DNA of 64,000 nt from Flavobacterium cupriresistens (GCF_020911925.1 NZ_CP087134.1:4898001-4962000), one strand, 5' to 3'. Shown: positions 47,358 through 56,243, numbered from the stretch's first letter. A program made the numbers and translations. Notes: a model not told the origin generated them from the letters alone.

Positions 47358-49322
47358 TTATCGCACAATAACTTTAAAAGTCTTTGTTCCGAAATCTGAA
47401 TTAACGGTAACGAGATACATTCCTGATGAAGCTTTAATCACATCATCGTAAATGTAATTTTCAATCTGAGAAAACTGCTTTTGTTGTACCAAAGTACCCG
47501 TTGGACTATAAATACTAACCGTGGCATTTGTTTTTGTGGCAAACTGCATGGCAATAGTAAAATGACCGTCAACAGTAGGATTTGGATATAAAATCAATAC
47601 ACTTGAGTCTGTATTTTCTTTTCCATCTGTCGCAATTGCAATTTTACTTGACGTTTTACATTCCTGCTCATTAGACAATCTTAGCTCATAATTACCTGGC
47701 TGATCTACGAGAATTTTAGGATTATTATCGATAAAATTACCCTCGTAATACCATTCATATTCATAATTCCCGGTTGGCAAACCAAGACTTGCGTCCAGCG
47801 TTAAAGCGTTTCCGTTTGTTAATTGATATTCTGATTTTAAGTTGGGAACTGTACCTTGTTTGTCTGCCACAAAAACAGTTTCCGAATATAAATTTCCTTT
47901 GGCGTCTCTTACGATATAATCATAATTCCCCGAAGAAAGTTTCACTCCGTTGCTGCTTTTTGCTGTTTGGCTCCATTGTTTTAAAATGGTTTCAGTTCCT
48001 TGTTTTTTAACGGTTACTGTGAAGGGTCCTTCTCCGCCTTCAATCGTATAATTTAATTCTCCTGAAGCATTTACACCACAATTTGCCTGCGTAATCCAGA
48101 CACGACTGAACATTTGAGGCGCTACTTTCAAAGTAAATTTAACACTGCCTGATTTTTGCTGATCCCAGTTAAAATCTTTTAGTACCAATTTTTCTTTACT
48201 CGATGTACTTCCTAATTTAATGTACTCGGAATTATTCTCCTCATAAGTTCCTTTTCCCGAATGATCTACCAACAACCAGTAATAAGTGTCTTTAGGTAAA
48301 GTACCTTTGATAAATTTTGGATCAAAAGTCCAATCCAGGTTTAGATCTGAAGTACCTGCAAAATCCAGTTGCCATTGTCTGTCAATACCTACTGGCTCTC
48401 CTTGTTCTTGCTTTTTTACGAGAAGATTTTTTGCATTATCACTCCAAAAAACAAAATAATCATTTGGGATTTTGTTCGTTTTACTTTTAAGTTCCATCGT
48501 CAATAAACCTTCTTCGGCCATATTACTGCTTTTTAGCTGCAGCAATCCACTGACATCGTCTCGCCCTACTGCCGTAATCGAAGACTGAAATCCTTTGTGT
48601 TTATCGTTGTCCCAAATGGTCATCCCCGAACTGTTGAGATAGTTTTTGATTTCAAACTGTGACAGTGAAATACCGTATTTAACTGCCAGATAACTGGCTA
48701 CTTTCTGAGTTTCAACACCTGATAAAACACGGTTATAAACCAAAATTTCGCTTATGTTTCCGTTGAATTCTTCGGGTGGTAATTTTTCAAACTTAGATTT
48801 TAAACCAATAGTAAGCGTAGAAGGTTTCGCAACAGTGTCGGTTATGTTTTGCTGGAAAAAATGAATATTCGCCTTTTGAAGTTTGACTTTTTCGTTGTAC
48901 GACCTGTAACTGTATTTTTTCAAATCAACAAGGCGTTTATTTGTTGCAACAGAAACCGTTTTTTTAGTATCATTTATCGTCCATAAAAGTTGTTCTTTCA
49001 AACTGTCTTTTACTTTATAAACCATAAATACGGTCTGCTTTTTTTTGCTGTTAACGCCCAAAGGCAGGACTAAAGAATCCTGAGCGGTATCAAAAATAAT
49101 ACTGGGGTTAAAATTAAAAGCCGTTCCTTTTTGCGTATTCGTTGGTACTTTTGCTTCTGTTTTAGTAAGGCTTTCCCAATAGTAAGCGTCGTTATTGGCT
49201 CTTGATTTTATCCAAAAAAAAGGTTCCTGAACATTGCCGGGTACGCTTTTTTGTTGTGCAAAAACCAAACTACCTGCCGTTGTGGACAGCAGCATTAGCA
49301 GTAAAAAAATCTTATTATTCAT
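47358..49322 (-). CDS. Secreted protein with T9SS C-terminal sorting domain
   Basis: 654 residues. A signal peptide ends LVFAQQ (about residue 23). The first half has a LamG/concanavalin-like adhesive fold, judged from EILVYNRVLSGVETQKVASY and LAVKYGISLSQFEIKNYLNS, a segment common in large Bacteroidetes surface proteins. The end is a type A sorting domain: LYPNPTVDGHFTI, VSIYSPTGTLVQQKQF, SSGMYLVTV and a final KVIVR. It should therefore be exported and passed through the type IX system. It lies 71 bases before the RHS gene in the same operon as two outer-membrane barrels, so it may help display or secrete the RHS toxin. That link is inferred from position only. Confidence 0.88.
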   Translation of the reverse strand: MNNKIFLLLMLLSTTAGSLVFAQQKSVPGNVQEPFFWIKSRANNDAYYWESLTKTEAKVPTNTQKGTAFNFNPSIIFDTAQDSLVLPLGVNSKKKQTVFMVYKVKDSLKEQLLWTINDTKKTVSVATNKRLVDLKKYSYRSYNEKVKLQKANIHFFQQNITDTVAKPSTLTIGLKSKFEKLPPEEFNGNISEILVYNRVLSGVETQKVASYLAVKYGISLSQFEIKNYLNSSGMTIWDNDKHKGFQSSITAVGRDDVSGLLQLKSSNMAEEGLLTMELKSKTNKIPNDYFVFWSDNAKNLLVKKQEQGEPVGIDRQWQLDFAGTSDLNLDWTFDPKFIKGTLPKDTYYWLLVDHSGKGTYEENNSEYIKLGSTSSKEKLVLKDFNWDQQKSGSVKFTLKVAPQMFSRVWITQANCGVNASGELNYTIEGGEGPFTVTVKKQGTETILKQWSQTAKSSNGVKLSSGNYDYIVRDAKGNLYSETVFVADKQGTVPNLKSEYQLTNGNALTLDASLGLPTGNYEYEWYYEGNFIDNNPKILVDQPGNYELRLSNEQECKTSSKIAIATDGKENTDSSVLILYPNPTVDGHFTIAMQFATKTNATVSIYSPTGTLVQQKQFSQIENYIYDDVIKASSGMYLVTVNSDFGTKTFKVIVR

Positions 49323-49350
49323 ATCTCCTGATTTTCAAGATGATCGTTTA

Positions 49351-50082
49351 TTAAAAATTACCCAGGTCATCAAAATCAAATGAATATCCAATAATCAATG
49401 AAATACTGTTCATTTTATTTTTGTTTTCACTGTAACGATGGCCATTTTCTTCGGTAGTTAAAGCATCCGTAAGTCCTAAAGTATAACGGGCACCAGCAGA
49501 CAAATTCGAACTGAATTCGTATCCAGCCGATAACATTCCGTAAAAATAATTCTTACCGGTAAGCGACTCTTTCAGTACTTTCTGTACATTGGCGTCAGGC
49601 TCAAAATAAACACCTGAATTACCAAATACTTGCTGAGCGTTAGAGCTGTATTTTATATTATTGCCGTCCAGATTAAAACCTACATAAGGCCCCACACCAA
49701 CATAAAAACCTTCAATCGGATAATATTTAAAAGACGCTCCAACGTTTATATAACTGTATCCAAAAGTCATTTTGTATTGAAGTCCCTTATTATCTTTATA
49801 ATTTAAATCTGTCCCCTGCATGGAATAAGAAACTTCGGTCTGAATAGCTACATTGGCATACGGGTATTTCCAATTGATTACAAATCCCGTCGTTGCACCA
49901 AACTTTCCTTCTTCCTCTAGCGAATATCCCTGATAAATTCCTTTGGGTACTATCACATCAGGAAGATTAGACATTTTAGAATAAATTCCACCTGCAAAAA
50001 AGCCATACGTAATCTCTTTGTCGCCTTGTGCGAACAAAGATTTTGTGCTTACTAAAAGAAGAAGCAAAATAAATTTTTTCAT
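49351..50082 (-). CDS. PorT-like outer-membrane beta-barrel protein
   Basis: About 243 residues from ATG 50082 (MKKFILLLLLVSTKSLFAQ, signal peptide). The longer frame to 50103 would overlap the previous gene and put seven residues before the signal, so I chose the inner ATG. The mature part alternates short amphipathic strands (YGFFAGGIYSKMSN, YSYINVGASFKYYP, VGVGPYVGFNLDGN, LIIGYSFDF), as in small 8-10 strand barrels of the OMP_b-brl family. It is a paralogue of the gene just upstream (SKMSNLP against SKISNLP; YSYINVGA against YSYLEIGA). Its place in the operon suggests an outer-membrane partner for the T9SS protein or the RHS toxin. Confidence 0.85.
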   Translation of the reverse strand: MKKFILLLLLVSTKSLFAQGDKEITYGFFAGGIYSKMSNLPDVIVPKGIYQGYSLEEEGKFGATTGFVINWKYPYANVAIQTEVSYSMQGTDLNYKDNKGLQYKMTFGYSYINVGASFKYYPIEGFYVGVGPYVGFNLDGNNIKYSSNAQQVFGNSGVYFEPDANVQKVLKESLTGKNYFYGMLSAGYEFSSNLSAGARYTLGLTDALTTEENGHRYSENKNKMNSISLIIGYSFDFDDLGNF

Positions 50083-50096
50083 TTTTTTAATTGAAA

Positions 50097-50798
50097 TTAC
50101 CATTGATGAAAACTATAACCTAAAGAGAAACAAAAGACACTGCTCTTGTTTTGATTTTCGATAAACTGAAAAGAGGAAGCATTACTGTTTACTACATCTT
50201 TTACACCTAAATAATAGCGCATATCAAAATGTATACTTTTATGCAATTCATACCCAACCGCAAAACACAGTGAAAAGTCATCCGCTCCGTTAAGACCGTC
50301 CTGGTAAAACTGTCTTGTCGCAACATCGTACATTCCTCCGGCTTCATTCGAAGTATAAGTAACATTATTAGGAGATAAACTAATGCCATAAAAAGCACCA
50401 AAACCCAGATTTAATCCTTCGTAAGGATAAACTTTATACAAAGCACCAATTTCTAAATAAGAATAATTGAGTCCTAATTCAAATTCTTTTCCTACCGCAT
50501 CGCGATAAGAAACTTTCTCACCGGATTGTCTGAACAGAATCTCCGGTTGTATGGCAACACGGGTATCATGAAGTTTGAAATTTAAGAAAAAGCCACCTTC
50601 TAAACCGTAAGTGCCTTTACTTTGCATAACGCTGTTGTCAAATGTATTGTCTCTGCCTTTTATGCTTTCCGGCAGATTACTGATTTTAGAATGTAGTGCG
50701 CCAAATTTCAAACCGTAGGTTATATTGGACTCATTTTGACTGTAAAGGGCTGTAGTAAAAAAACAAAAAAAAATTGATACGTATTGTATTACTTTCAT
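50097..50798 (-). CDS. PorT-like outer-membrane beta-barrel protein, first gene of the RHS operon
   Basis: 233 residues. The signal peptide is MKVIQYVSIFFCFFTTALYS. The rest is a small beta-barrel with strands such as YGLKFGALHSKIS, TYGLEGGFFLNFK, AIQPEILFRQSG and VFCFSLGYSF, ending in an aromatic residue (HQW) as is usual for barrels. It is a paralogue of the next gene. Being first in the minus-strand unit, it is preceded by a 427-base AT-rich gap. I saw no confident promoter on this strand, only a weak TATATTCG about 15 bases before the ATG with no properly spaced TTTG. Confidence 0.85.
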   Translation of the reverse strand: MKVIQYVSIFFCFFTTALYSQNESNITYGLKFGALHSKISNLPESIKGRDNTFDNSVMQSKGTYGLEGGFFLNFKLHDTRVAIQPEILFRQSGEKVSYRDAVGKEFELGLNYSYLEIGALYKVYPYEGLNLGFGAFYGISLSPNNVTYTSNEAGGMYDVATRQFYQDGLNGADDFSLCFAVGYELHKSIHFDMRYYLGVKDVVNSNASSFQFIENQNKSSVFCFSLGYSFHQW

Positions 50799-51225
50799 GC
50801 AAAAAATTTTTGCGAATATATGTATTAATAATAGAATACTCGATCAAAATAATCGACAAACAACAAATTAATCTGTCAAAAGGAGTCTTTTTCCCGTCAA
50901 ACAACCAAAAACTGGTACAATAGAGATCCGTAAATAAAAGGCTAGAAAAGATAACGTAATAAAAAACTTTCAAAAAAAATACCGTAGAAAATTTTTACAT
51001 TTAACAGTATTAAGAGCGTGCAAATTTTCAATTTAGCAGACCTGTAAAATAGTTTCCTTAAATATACTTATTTTAGAAGATTGTACATTATTAGACGCAT
51101 TCAATCAGAACACTTAGACCTGCAAAACATTATTAGCGTTGATGATCCAAAATAATAAGAATTAAATAAGTAACTTAGTTATTTAGTAACTTTTTAGAAT
51201 CAAATAATAAACTTAACTCACAGCG
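50799..51225. other. Divergent intergenic region with no gene
   Basis: This 427-base AT-rich gap separates the minus-strand RHS operon from the plus-strand AraC gene. It has no credible small ORF. Near the AraC start (51169-51192) there are three consecutive 8-mers AGTAACTT, AGTTATTT, AGTAACTT, which could be regulator sites. I found no clean TTTG-N19-TAnnTTTG promoter on either strand. Confidence 0.4.
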
Positions 51226-52059
51226 ATGGTATATGATGGAAAAAACGGAGAGTACTTTGAACTACAAAAAATCGATAGTCACAACAGCAATTTTTTAAAA
51301 AACACAAAAACACAAACCCTGCTTCTTATTTGGTTTACCTCTGATCAAAACAAACTTACAATAGATGGAATACCTTATACTTTTGAAAAAAATGAAATAG
51401 TCTTTCTAACGGAATTTCATAAACTTGAATACGAAAACATCAAGACTATTAATTTACTGAAATTCAACAAATCGTTCTACTGCGTTTTAGATCATGACAG
51501 TGAAATTGGCTGTAAAGGAATCTTATATTATGGCGCAGCAGCAAAATTACCCATCATAAAAATTAATGAAGTACCGTTAGAAATAATGCAAACGGCATGG
51601 AAAATGGCTACTTTGGAATTTGAAATGAAAGACAGTCTTCAGCTCGAGATGTTGCAAATGATGCTTAAACGAATATTGATTACCTGCACCAGGGTTTACA
51701 GAATGCAATCCCTGAGCAGCATTACGGGTACAGAACAAAATGATTTGATACGGAATTTCAATTTCCTGGTAGAGACTAATTTCAGAAGTAAACATACTGT
51801 TGCGGATTATGCTTCCCTTATTTACAAATCCCCGAAAACAATCTCCAATACGTTTAAGAAACTGGGAACAAAATCACCTCTCAAATTTATTCAGGAACGT
51901 ATCATGCTCGAAGCAAGACGTTTAATCTCTTACACAGATAAAGACATTTCTGAAATTGCTTATGAATTAGGGTTTAATGACATACAGACCTTTAGTCGTT
52001 TTTTCAAAAAGAACGAAAAAATAGCCCCCATACAATATCGCAAAAAAAATACGCCTTGA
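51226..52059 (+). CDS. AraC-family transcriptional regulator
   Basis: 277 residues. The N-terminal half is a cupin-like sensing part (LTIDGIPYTFEKNEIVFLTE), and the last about 100 residues are the double helix-turn-helix. The recognisable AraC signature is ISEIAYELGFNDIQTFSRFF followed by KKNEKIAPIQYRK. The first HTH is around VADYASLIYKSPKTISNTFK. It stands upstream of an aldo/keto reductase, 23 bases from that gene's first good ATG, and probably regulates it. The ligand is unknown. Confidence 0.93.
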   Translation: MVYDGKNGEYFELQKIDSHNSNFLKNTKTQTLLLIWFTSDQNKLTIDGIPYTFEKNEIVFLTEFHKLEYENIKTINLLKFNKSFYCVLDHDSEIGCKGILYYGAAAKLPIIKINEVPLEIMQTAWKMATLEFEMKDSLQLEMLQMMLKRILITCTRVYRMQSLSSITGTEQNDLIRNFNFLVETNFRSKHTVADYASLIYKSPKTISNTFKKLGTKSPLKFIQERIMLEARRLISYTDKDISEIAYELGFNDIQTFSRFFKKNEKIAPIQYRKKNTP

Positions 52060-52082
52060 ATTTGTTTAAAAATAATAAAACT

Positions 52083-53009
52083 ATGATCGGACTAGGAATG
52101 GCAGCCATTGGCAGGCCTCACTATATCAATATTAAAAACAATTCCATTTCAGATAGGAATTTTGATTTGGCTGTTTTTAAAACGCAAGGAAAACATTTTT
52201 TAACCGAAGCTTACCAAGCCGGAATCAGACATTTTGATACCGCACCCAGTTATGGAGTTGCAGAAGAAATACTATCAGAATGGATTGCTGAATTCCAGCC
52301 AAAAGACATCATCATTTCAAGTAAATGGGGATACACTTATGTCGCCAATTTTGACAAAAATGCAATAGTACACGAAGTAAAAAATCATACACTTGAAACG
52401 CTGGAAAGACAGTCGAAAACTACTTTTGAAAGATTAAAAAACATTCAAATTTACCAAATTCACTCGGCGACCTTAGAAAGTGGTGTTTTGGAAAACCAAG
52501 AAGTACTAGAAAAATTATACCAAATTAAAAAAGAGCGAAACATCGAAATTGGCCTTTCTACTAGTGGTGTCAATCAAAATGAAATCATTAAAAAAGCCCT
52601 TCAAATAAAATGCAATAACGAAGCACTATTTGATGTTTTTCAGGTTACTTACAACCTCTTAGAGCAAAATCTTTTAAATTTAAAAGAAGAACTAAAGTTC
52701 AAAAAGGTAATTATAAAAGAAGCAATGGCTAATGGCCGTATCTTTTTAGACAAAAATGACGGCCTCCAAATTTTCCAAAACTTAGCAACTAAGTATAATG
52801 TAGGTATTGATGCGATCGCCCTTCAATTTGTAATCGCTACCCTCAATCCATACTCTGTACTTAGTGGTGTAACACATCTCGATCAACTGAACGAAAATCT
52901 TAAAGCAAACTCTTTTTCTTTAGAAGATCATGAAATCGAACTTCTAAAAACCGTAAAACAAACGCCTGAAGACTATTGGGAAGATCGAAAAAAACTGAGT
53001 TGGCAATAA
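52083..53009 (+). CDS. Aldo/keto reductase
   Basis: About 308 residues from ATG 52083 (MIGLGMAAIGRP). An upstream TTG at 52056 overlapping the regulator's stop would add nine residues that do not fit the family. The catalytic tetrad of the superfamily can be followed: Asp and Tyr in HFDTAPSYG, Lys in ISSKWGY, His in YQIHSA. The C-terminal cofactor region is in ALQFVIATLNPYSVLSGVTH. It should be a soluble TIM-barrel NAD(P)H-dependent carbonyl reductase. The substrate is unknown. It lies directly behind the AraC gene and may be its target. Confidence 0.9.
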   Translation: MIGLGMAAIGRPHYINIKNNSISDRNFDLAVFKTQGKHFLTEAYQAGIRHFDTAPSYGVAEEILSEWIAEFQPKDIIISSKWGYTYVANFDKNAIVHEVKNHTLETLERQSKTTFERLKNIQIYQIHSATLESGVLENQEVLEKLYQIKKERNIEIGLSTSGVNQNEIIKKALQIKCNNEALFDVFQVTYNLLEQNLLNLKEELKFKKVIIKEAMANGRIFLDKNDGLQIFQNLATKYNVGIDAIALQFVIATLNPYSVLSGVTHLDQLNENLKANSFSLEDHEIELLKTVKQTPEDYWEDRKKLSWQ

Positions 53010-53093
53010 AGTTTGCTTTTCACAAAAACAAAGAGGGAAAAATTGCCAATTGATAAGGACAACCAGTCTACTAATTAGGTCTTGTTCTGAACG

Positions 53094-53109
53094 AACTTTG
53101 TACTCTAAA
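53094..53109 (+). promoter_or_regulatory. Promoter-like 16-mer, copy 1
   Basis: AACTTTGTACTCTAAA ends 11 bases before the ATG of the thioredoxin-like gene. The identical 16-mer stands 8 bases before another start at 54233-54248. Its AACTTTG part resembles the -7 element TAnnTTTG (here GAACTTTG). No clear -33 is seen at the right distance. Confidence 0.4.
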
Positions 53110-53120
53110 AAACAAATAGT

Positions 53121-53612
53121 ATGAGCAATACAGAAAAAACAAGCCCAAAAGCAGCTGAATTACGAGTAAACTATTGGATTGACGGAGACGGAAATAAAAC
53201 AGCTCCAATTCGGTTAAAGGATCACAAAGGAAAATTTAAAATAATCTACGAATTCCAAAACTGGTGTCCGGGTTGTCACTCTATTGGATTGCCTTCTCTA
53301 AAAAAAATGGTTGATGCTTTGCAAGAAGATAAAAATGTTGTCTTTTTTGCTGTCCAGACTGTTTTTGAAGGTTTTGATGAAAACACAGCCGACAAACTTC
53401 GTGAAAACCAAATAAAATACGATCTAAAAATCCCGTTTGGACACGATGACGGTTCTGATTATGGAGAAAAAAGAGCGACGGTTATGACGGATTTTCAAAC
53501 CGGAGGAACACCTTGGTTTTTATTGATTGATGAAGAAGATACGGTTGTTTTTTCAGATTTTCACATCAATGTAGAAGGCGCTATTGCTTTTCTAAAATCA
53601 AGAAAAATGTAG
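53121..53612 (+). CDS. Thioredoxin-like (redoxin) protein
   Basis: 163 residues without a signal peptide, so cytoplasmic. A thioredoxin fold is shown by FKIIYEFQNWCPGCHSIGLP (CxxC active site CPGC) and the cis-proline segment GGTPWFLLID. The N-terminal APIRLKDHKGK resembles the start of AhpC/TlpA-type redoxins. It probably reduces disulfides or serves as a reductant. The MsrA-like gene directly downstream suggests a role in repairing oxidised methionine. The substrate is inferred from neighbourhood only. Confidence 0.85.
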   Translation: MSNTEKTSPKAAELRVNYWIDGDGNKTAPIRLKDHKGKFKIIYEFQNWCPGCHSIGLPSLKKMVDALQEDKNVVFFAVQTVFEGFDENTADKLRENQIKYDLKIPFGHDDGSDYGEKRATVMTDFQTGGTPWFLLIDEEDTVVFSDFHINVEGAIAFLKSRKM

Positions 53613-53682
53613 TAAAGTCAGAACAGCTAAATAAAAACGGTATTAAAAGAAACGAATACCAACACGATTAAATTAACACATA

Positions 53683-54171
53683 ATGAGACTAAAAATAGGA
53701 TTTGGAGGCGGATGTCATTGGTGTACGGAAGCTGTTTTTCAAACTTTAATTGGTGTAGAATTGGTCGAGCAAGGCTGGATTGAATCTGTCGAGCCTCAGG
53801 ATTATTGGTCAGAAGCCGTGATCGTTCATTTTGACACTGATTTAATTTCACTTAAAACATTAATCGAGATCCATCTTCTTACGCATGCCAGCACTTCAAA
53901 TCATAGTATGCGAAGCAAATACAGAAGTGCTATTTACTATTTCGATGAGCAACAAAAAGAGGAAAGTTTAAACTTCATTTCTGAATTACAAACCGAAAAT
54001 ACAGAAAAGTACATTACCCAGATTTTGCCTTTTGTACAATTCAAAATAAACAAAGACGAATTTTTGAACTACTATAAAACTCGAAAAGAAGCGCCATTTT
54101 GTGAAACTTACATTCGTCCGAAACTAAATTTATTGTTCCAAAAATACAGCAAATACACCCTTAAAGACTAA
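53683..54171 (+). CDS. Divergent MsrA-family methionine sulfoxide reductase
   Basis: 162 residues. It begins MRLKIGFGGGCHWCTEAVF, the MsrA active-site region with its catalytic Cys, but with His where the family normally has Phe (GCFWC). The middle (VIVHFDTDLISLKTLIEIHLLTH) matches the MsrA strand-helix that precedes the HGTQYRS motif. That motif is replaced here by SNHSMRSKYRS, so Gly-Thr-Gln is lost while YRS is kept. The usual C-terminal region is also altered. It is shorter than and clearly different from the true MsrA at 55570-56106. I would call it an MsrA paralogue whose activity or substrate range may differ. Confidence 0.8.
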   Translation: MRLKIGFGGGCHWCTEAVFQTLIGVELVEQGWIESVEPQDYWSEAVIVHFDTDLISLKTLIEIHLLTHASTSNHSMRSKYRSAIYYFDEQQKEESLNFISELQTENTEKYITQILPFVQFKINKDEFLNYYKTRKEAPFCETYIRPKLNLLFQKYSKYTLKD

Positions 54172-54232
54172 AAGGGAAAAATAAACAAATTTGCAGGAAA
54201 TCGGGTTTACAAGTAACGCTTTCTTTCGCCCT

Positions 54233-54248
54233 AACTTTGTACTCTAAA
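54233..54248 (+). promoter_or_regulatory. Promoter-like 16-mer, copy 2
   Basis: This is identical to 53094-53109. With the preceding T it gives TAACTTTG, an exact TAnnTTTG -7 element, 8 bases before the small unknown gene. Only a poor -33 (TTTA, spacer 22) is present. Confidence 0.4.
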
Positions 54249-54256
54249 TCAGAGAT

Positions 54257-54466
54257 ATGAGCCATTTAGTAAAAATAGACAAAGAACAATTCGTCAAGGA
54301 TCTATCACGGTATTCTTTAGTAAAAGGCACCATCGAGGGAGCACCTTTATGTCCGTACGGCAATCACTACAAATGGGTTGGTTACGATCACGAAACCAAA
54401 ACTTTTGTCCGATTTACAAAATCAGTATTCTTGAATTTAGTAAATCAAGTTAAAAACGAGTATTGA
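54257..54466 (+). CDS. Small conserved-looking protein of unknown function
   Basis: 69 residues, no signal peptide or membrane segment. It has one cysteine and several aromatic residues (LCPYGNHYKWVGYDH). I do not recognise a family. Codon use looks normal and the frame is preceded by the same 16-base promoter-like sequence as the thioredoxin-like gene, so it is probably real and may be co-regulated with it. Confidence 0.6.
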   Translation: MSHLVKIDKEQFVKDLSRYSLVKGTIEGAPLCPYGNHYKWVGYDHETKTFVRFTKSVFLNLVNQVKNEY

Positions 54467-54653
54467 ATTATACTACAAAAAACAGTGAAAAAGAACCATT
54501 AGAAAGGAGTAGTTCATTACAATTTCAATTATTTAATTTAAGTTGCTAGTTGTTTTATGTTTGAAATTAGACCGCCTATACCTCATTTCTGAATTATAAT
54601 AATGTAAATTTCTAGTAAAAATTAAAATAGTTGCAAAAGTATCATTTTGAATA

Positions 54654-54784
54654 GCCTCCTGCTTCAGCTGGAGGATTACAAGAAGTTCAAGATCTAATGG
54701 CTTTAGCCGAATTATACCCCGGTTCTTTCGGCTAAAGCCAATGATACACATCTCGATCATTTACCTCCAGCTGAAGCAGGAGGC
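54654..54784. repeat. Nested double inverted repeat element
   Basis: Outer arms 54654-54674 and 54764-54784 are perfect 21-bp inverted repeats (GCCTCCTGCTTCAGCTGGAGG and its complement, one base over 20 so best read by position). Inside them a second perfect 13-bp pair lies at 54699-54711 and 54727-54739 (GGCTTTAGCCGAA). The whole can form a branched cruciform. It sits in the 605-base gap between the small unknown gene and msrB, which otherwise holds no gene. No transposase is present, so it looks like a non-autonomous repeat (MITE- or REP-like). Confidence 0.75.
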
Positions 54785-55071
54785 AAATCAATCCTTTTGC
54801 ACTTTGGCCAAACAGGATCAACCAATTATTAACTAGCAACTTGAATTATTTAATAAAAACTTAACAACCAATCGTTGGGTACAATTTATTAATACAAAAG
54901 AACAGCATTAATAAAACATAAAAAGGGCGTTTCAGATAAAATAAATTGAATAAGCTATGTGCAAAATTACAATTTTATTAAAACACTTTAAATAAAGCAT
55001 CACTTTCAAAACTATGTTTCTATGTGTTAAAAAGAATTACAACCAACAAGTTATAACTTAAAAAAAACATC

Positions 55072-55521
55072 ATGCTAAACTGGAACGCTATTATAAAATA
55101 CGCCAATCACGGAAATCCAACTCCTCCAAAAAGAGTAGAAAAAACACCTGAGGAATGGAGTAAATTACTAACCGAAGAAGAATTCCGTATTACACGACTA
55201 AAAGGTACAGAAAGAGCCCACAGCTCTGACATGTGCAGTTTTTTTGAACCTGGAAAATACGCTTGCAAATGTTGCAACACGCCTCTTTTTGATTCAAGTG
55301 AAAAATTCGAAAGCGGAACGGGTTGGCCCTCTTTTACACAACCTGTTGCTATAGAAAATGTCGCTTATATCAAAGACGTAACATTTGGAATGGTACGCGT
55401 AGAAATTACCTGTAACATTTGCGACTCTCATTTAGGTCATGTTTTCCCCGATGGTCCGGCACCTAGTGGACTAAGATATTGCACGAATGCAGTTTCACTA
55501 GTAAAAACAGAAAACATTTAA
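55072..55521 (+). CDS. msrB: Methionine-R-sulfoxide reductase MsrB
   Basis: 149 residues, no signal peptide. Family features are present: zinc-binding pairs CKCC and CNIC, ESGTGWPSF, the region DSHLGHVFPDG, and the catalytic Cys in LRYCTNAVSL. It reduces the R form of methionine sulfoxide using thioredoxin. The msrA gene follows after 48 bases on the same strand, so the pair would repair both sulfoxide epimers. Confidence 0.96.
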   Translation: MLNWNAIIKYANHGNPTPPKRVEKTPEEWSKLLTEEEFRITRLKGTERAHSSDMCSFFEPGKYACKCCNTPLFDSSEKFESGTGWPSFTQPVAIENVAYIKDVTFGMVRVEITCNICDSHLGHVFPDGPAPSGLRYCTNAVSLVKTENI

Positions 55522-55569
55522 CACTACTCAGGAAAATCTTGAGTACGTATCAATTTAAAAAAAACAGCT

Positions 55570-56106
55570 ATGAGTGATATAAAAAAAATAGTATTTGGTG
55601 GAGGATGTTTTTGGTGTACAGAAGCTATTTTCTCTGAGGTTGAAGGGGTCATTGCCGTTAAAAGCGGTTATAGCGGAGGAGCAACAATAAATCCTACCTA
55701 CCGTGAAGTATGCGATGGCAGAACCGGACATGCAGAAGTTGTTGAAATTACTTACGATGCCCAAAAAGTTCCGTTAGCCCTACTATTGGTTATTCACCTG
55801 ACAACACATAACCCAACCACGCTAAACAAACAAGGTGCTGATCACGGAACACAATACCGCAGTATTATTTTTTACGAAAATGATGCCGAAAAACAAATCG
55901 CCGAAAATGCCATAAAAGAAGTACAGGAAGCTTTTGATGACCTGATTGTTACAGAAGTAAAACCAATCGAAGAGTTTTACATCGCAGAAGTTTCACATCA
56001 GGAATATTACAAAAACAATCCCAATGCAGGTTATTGCCAAGCGGTAATTGCACCCAAACTTGCCAAGTTTAGAATGTTATACCAACAGATTAAAAAAGTT
56101 AGTTAA
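55570..56106 (+). CDS. msrA: Methionine-S-sulfoxide reductase MsrA
   Basis: 178 residues with the canonical active site FGGGCFWCTEAIF near the N-terminus. Other family segments are SGYSGG, YREVCDGRTGHAEVVEI, DHGTQYRSIIFY and SHQEYYKNNP. It lacks a signal peptide, so it is cytoplasmic. It follows msrB closely and a strong hairpin comes just after its stop. It is a second, complete MsrA beside the divergent one at 53683. Confidence 0.97.
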   Translation: MSDIKKIVFGGGCFWCTEAIFSEVEGVIAVKSGYSGGATINPTYREVCDGRTGHAEVVEITYDAQKVPLALLLVIHLTTHNPTTLNKQGADHGTQYRSIIFYENDAEKQIAENAIKEVQEAFDDLIVTEVKPIEEFYIAEVSHQEYYKNNPNAGYCQAVIAPKLAKFRMLYQQIKKVS

Positions 56107-56109
56107 TCA

Positions 56110-56147
56110 AAAAAAGCGAATTTCCTTAAAAAGAAGTTCGCTTTTTT
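56110..56147. terminator. Bidirectional terminator between msrA and a convergent gene
   Basis: AAAAAAGCGAA (56110-56120) pairs perfectly with TTCGCTTTTTT (56137-56147). The run of A on one side and T on the other means it can terminate both msrA and the convergent gene at 56244-56963. Confidence 0.85.
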
Positions 56148-56243
56148 ATTCGTTTCTATGAGTAAAGTTCCTATTTCGATTCTAATCGATAGAGTTAAAA
56201 GAATGCTTACTTAAACAACCTAGTTTTAACCGAATAATACTTA

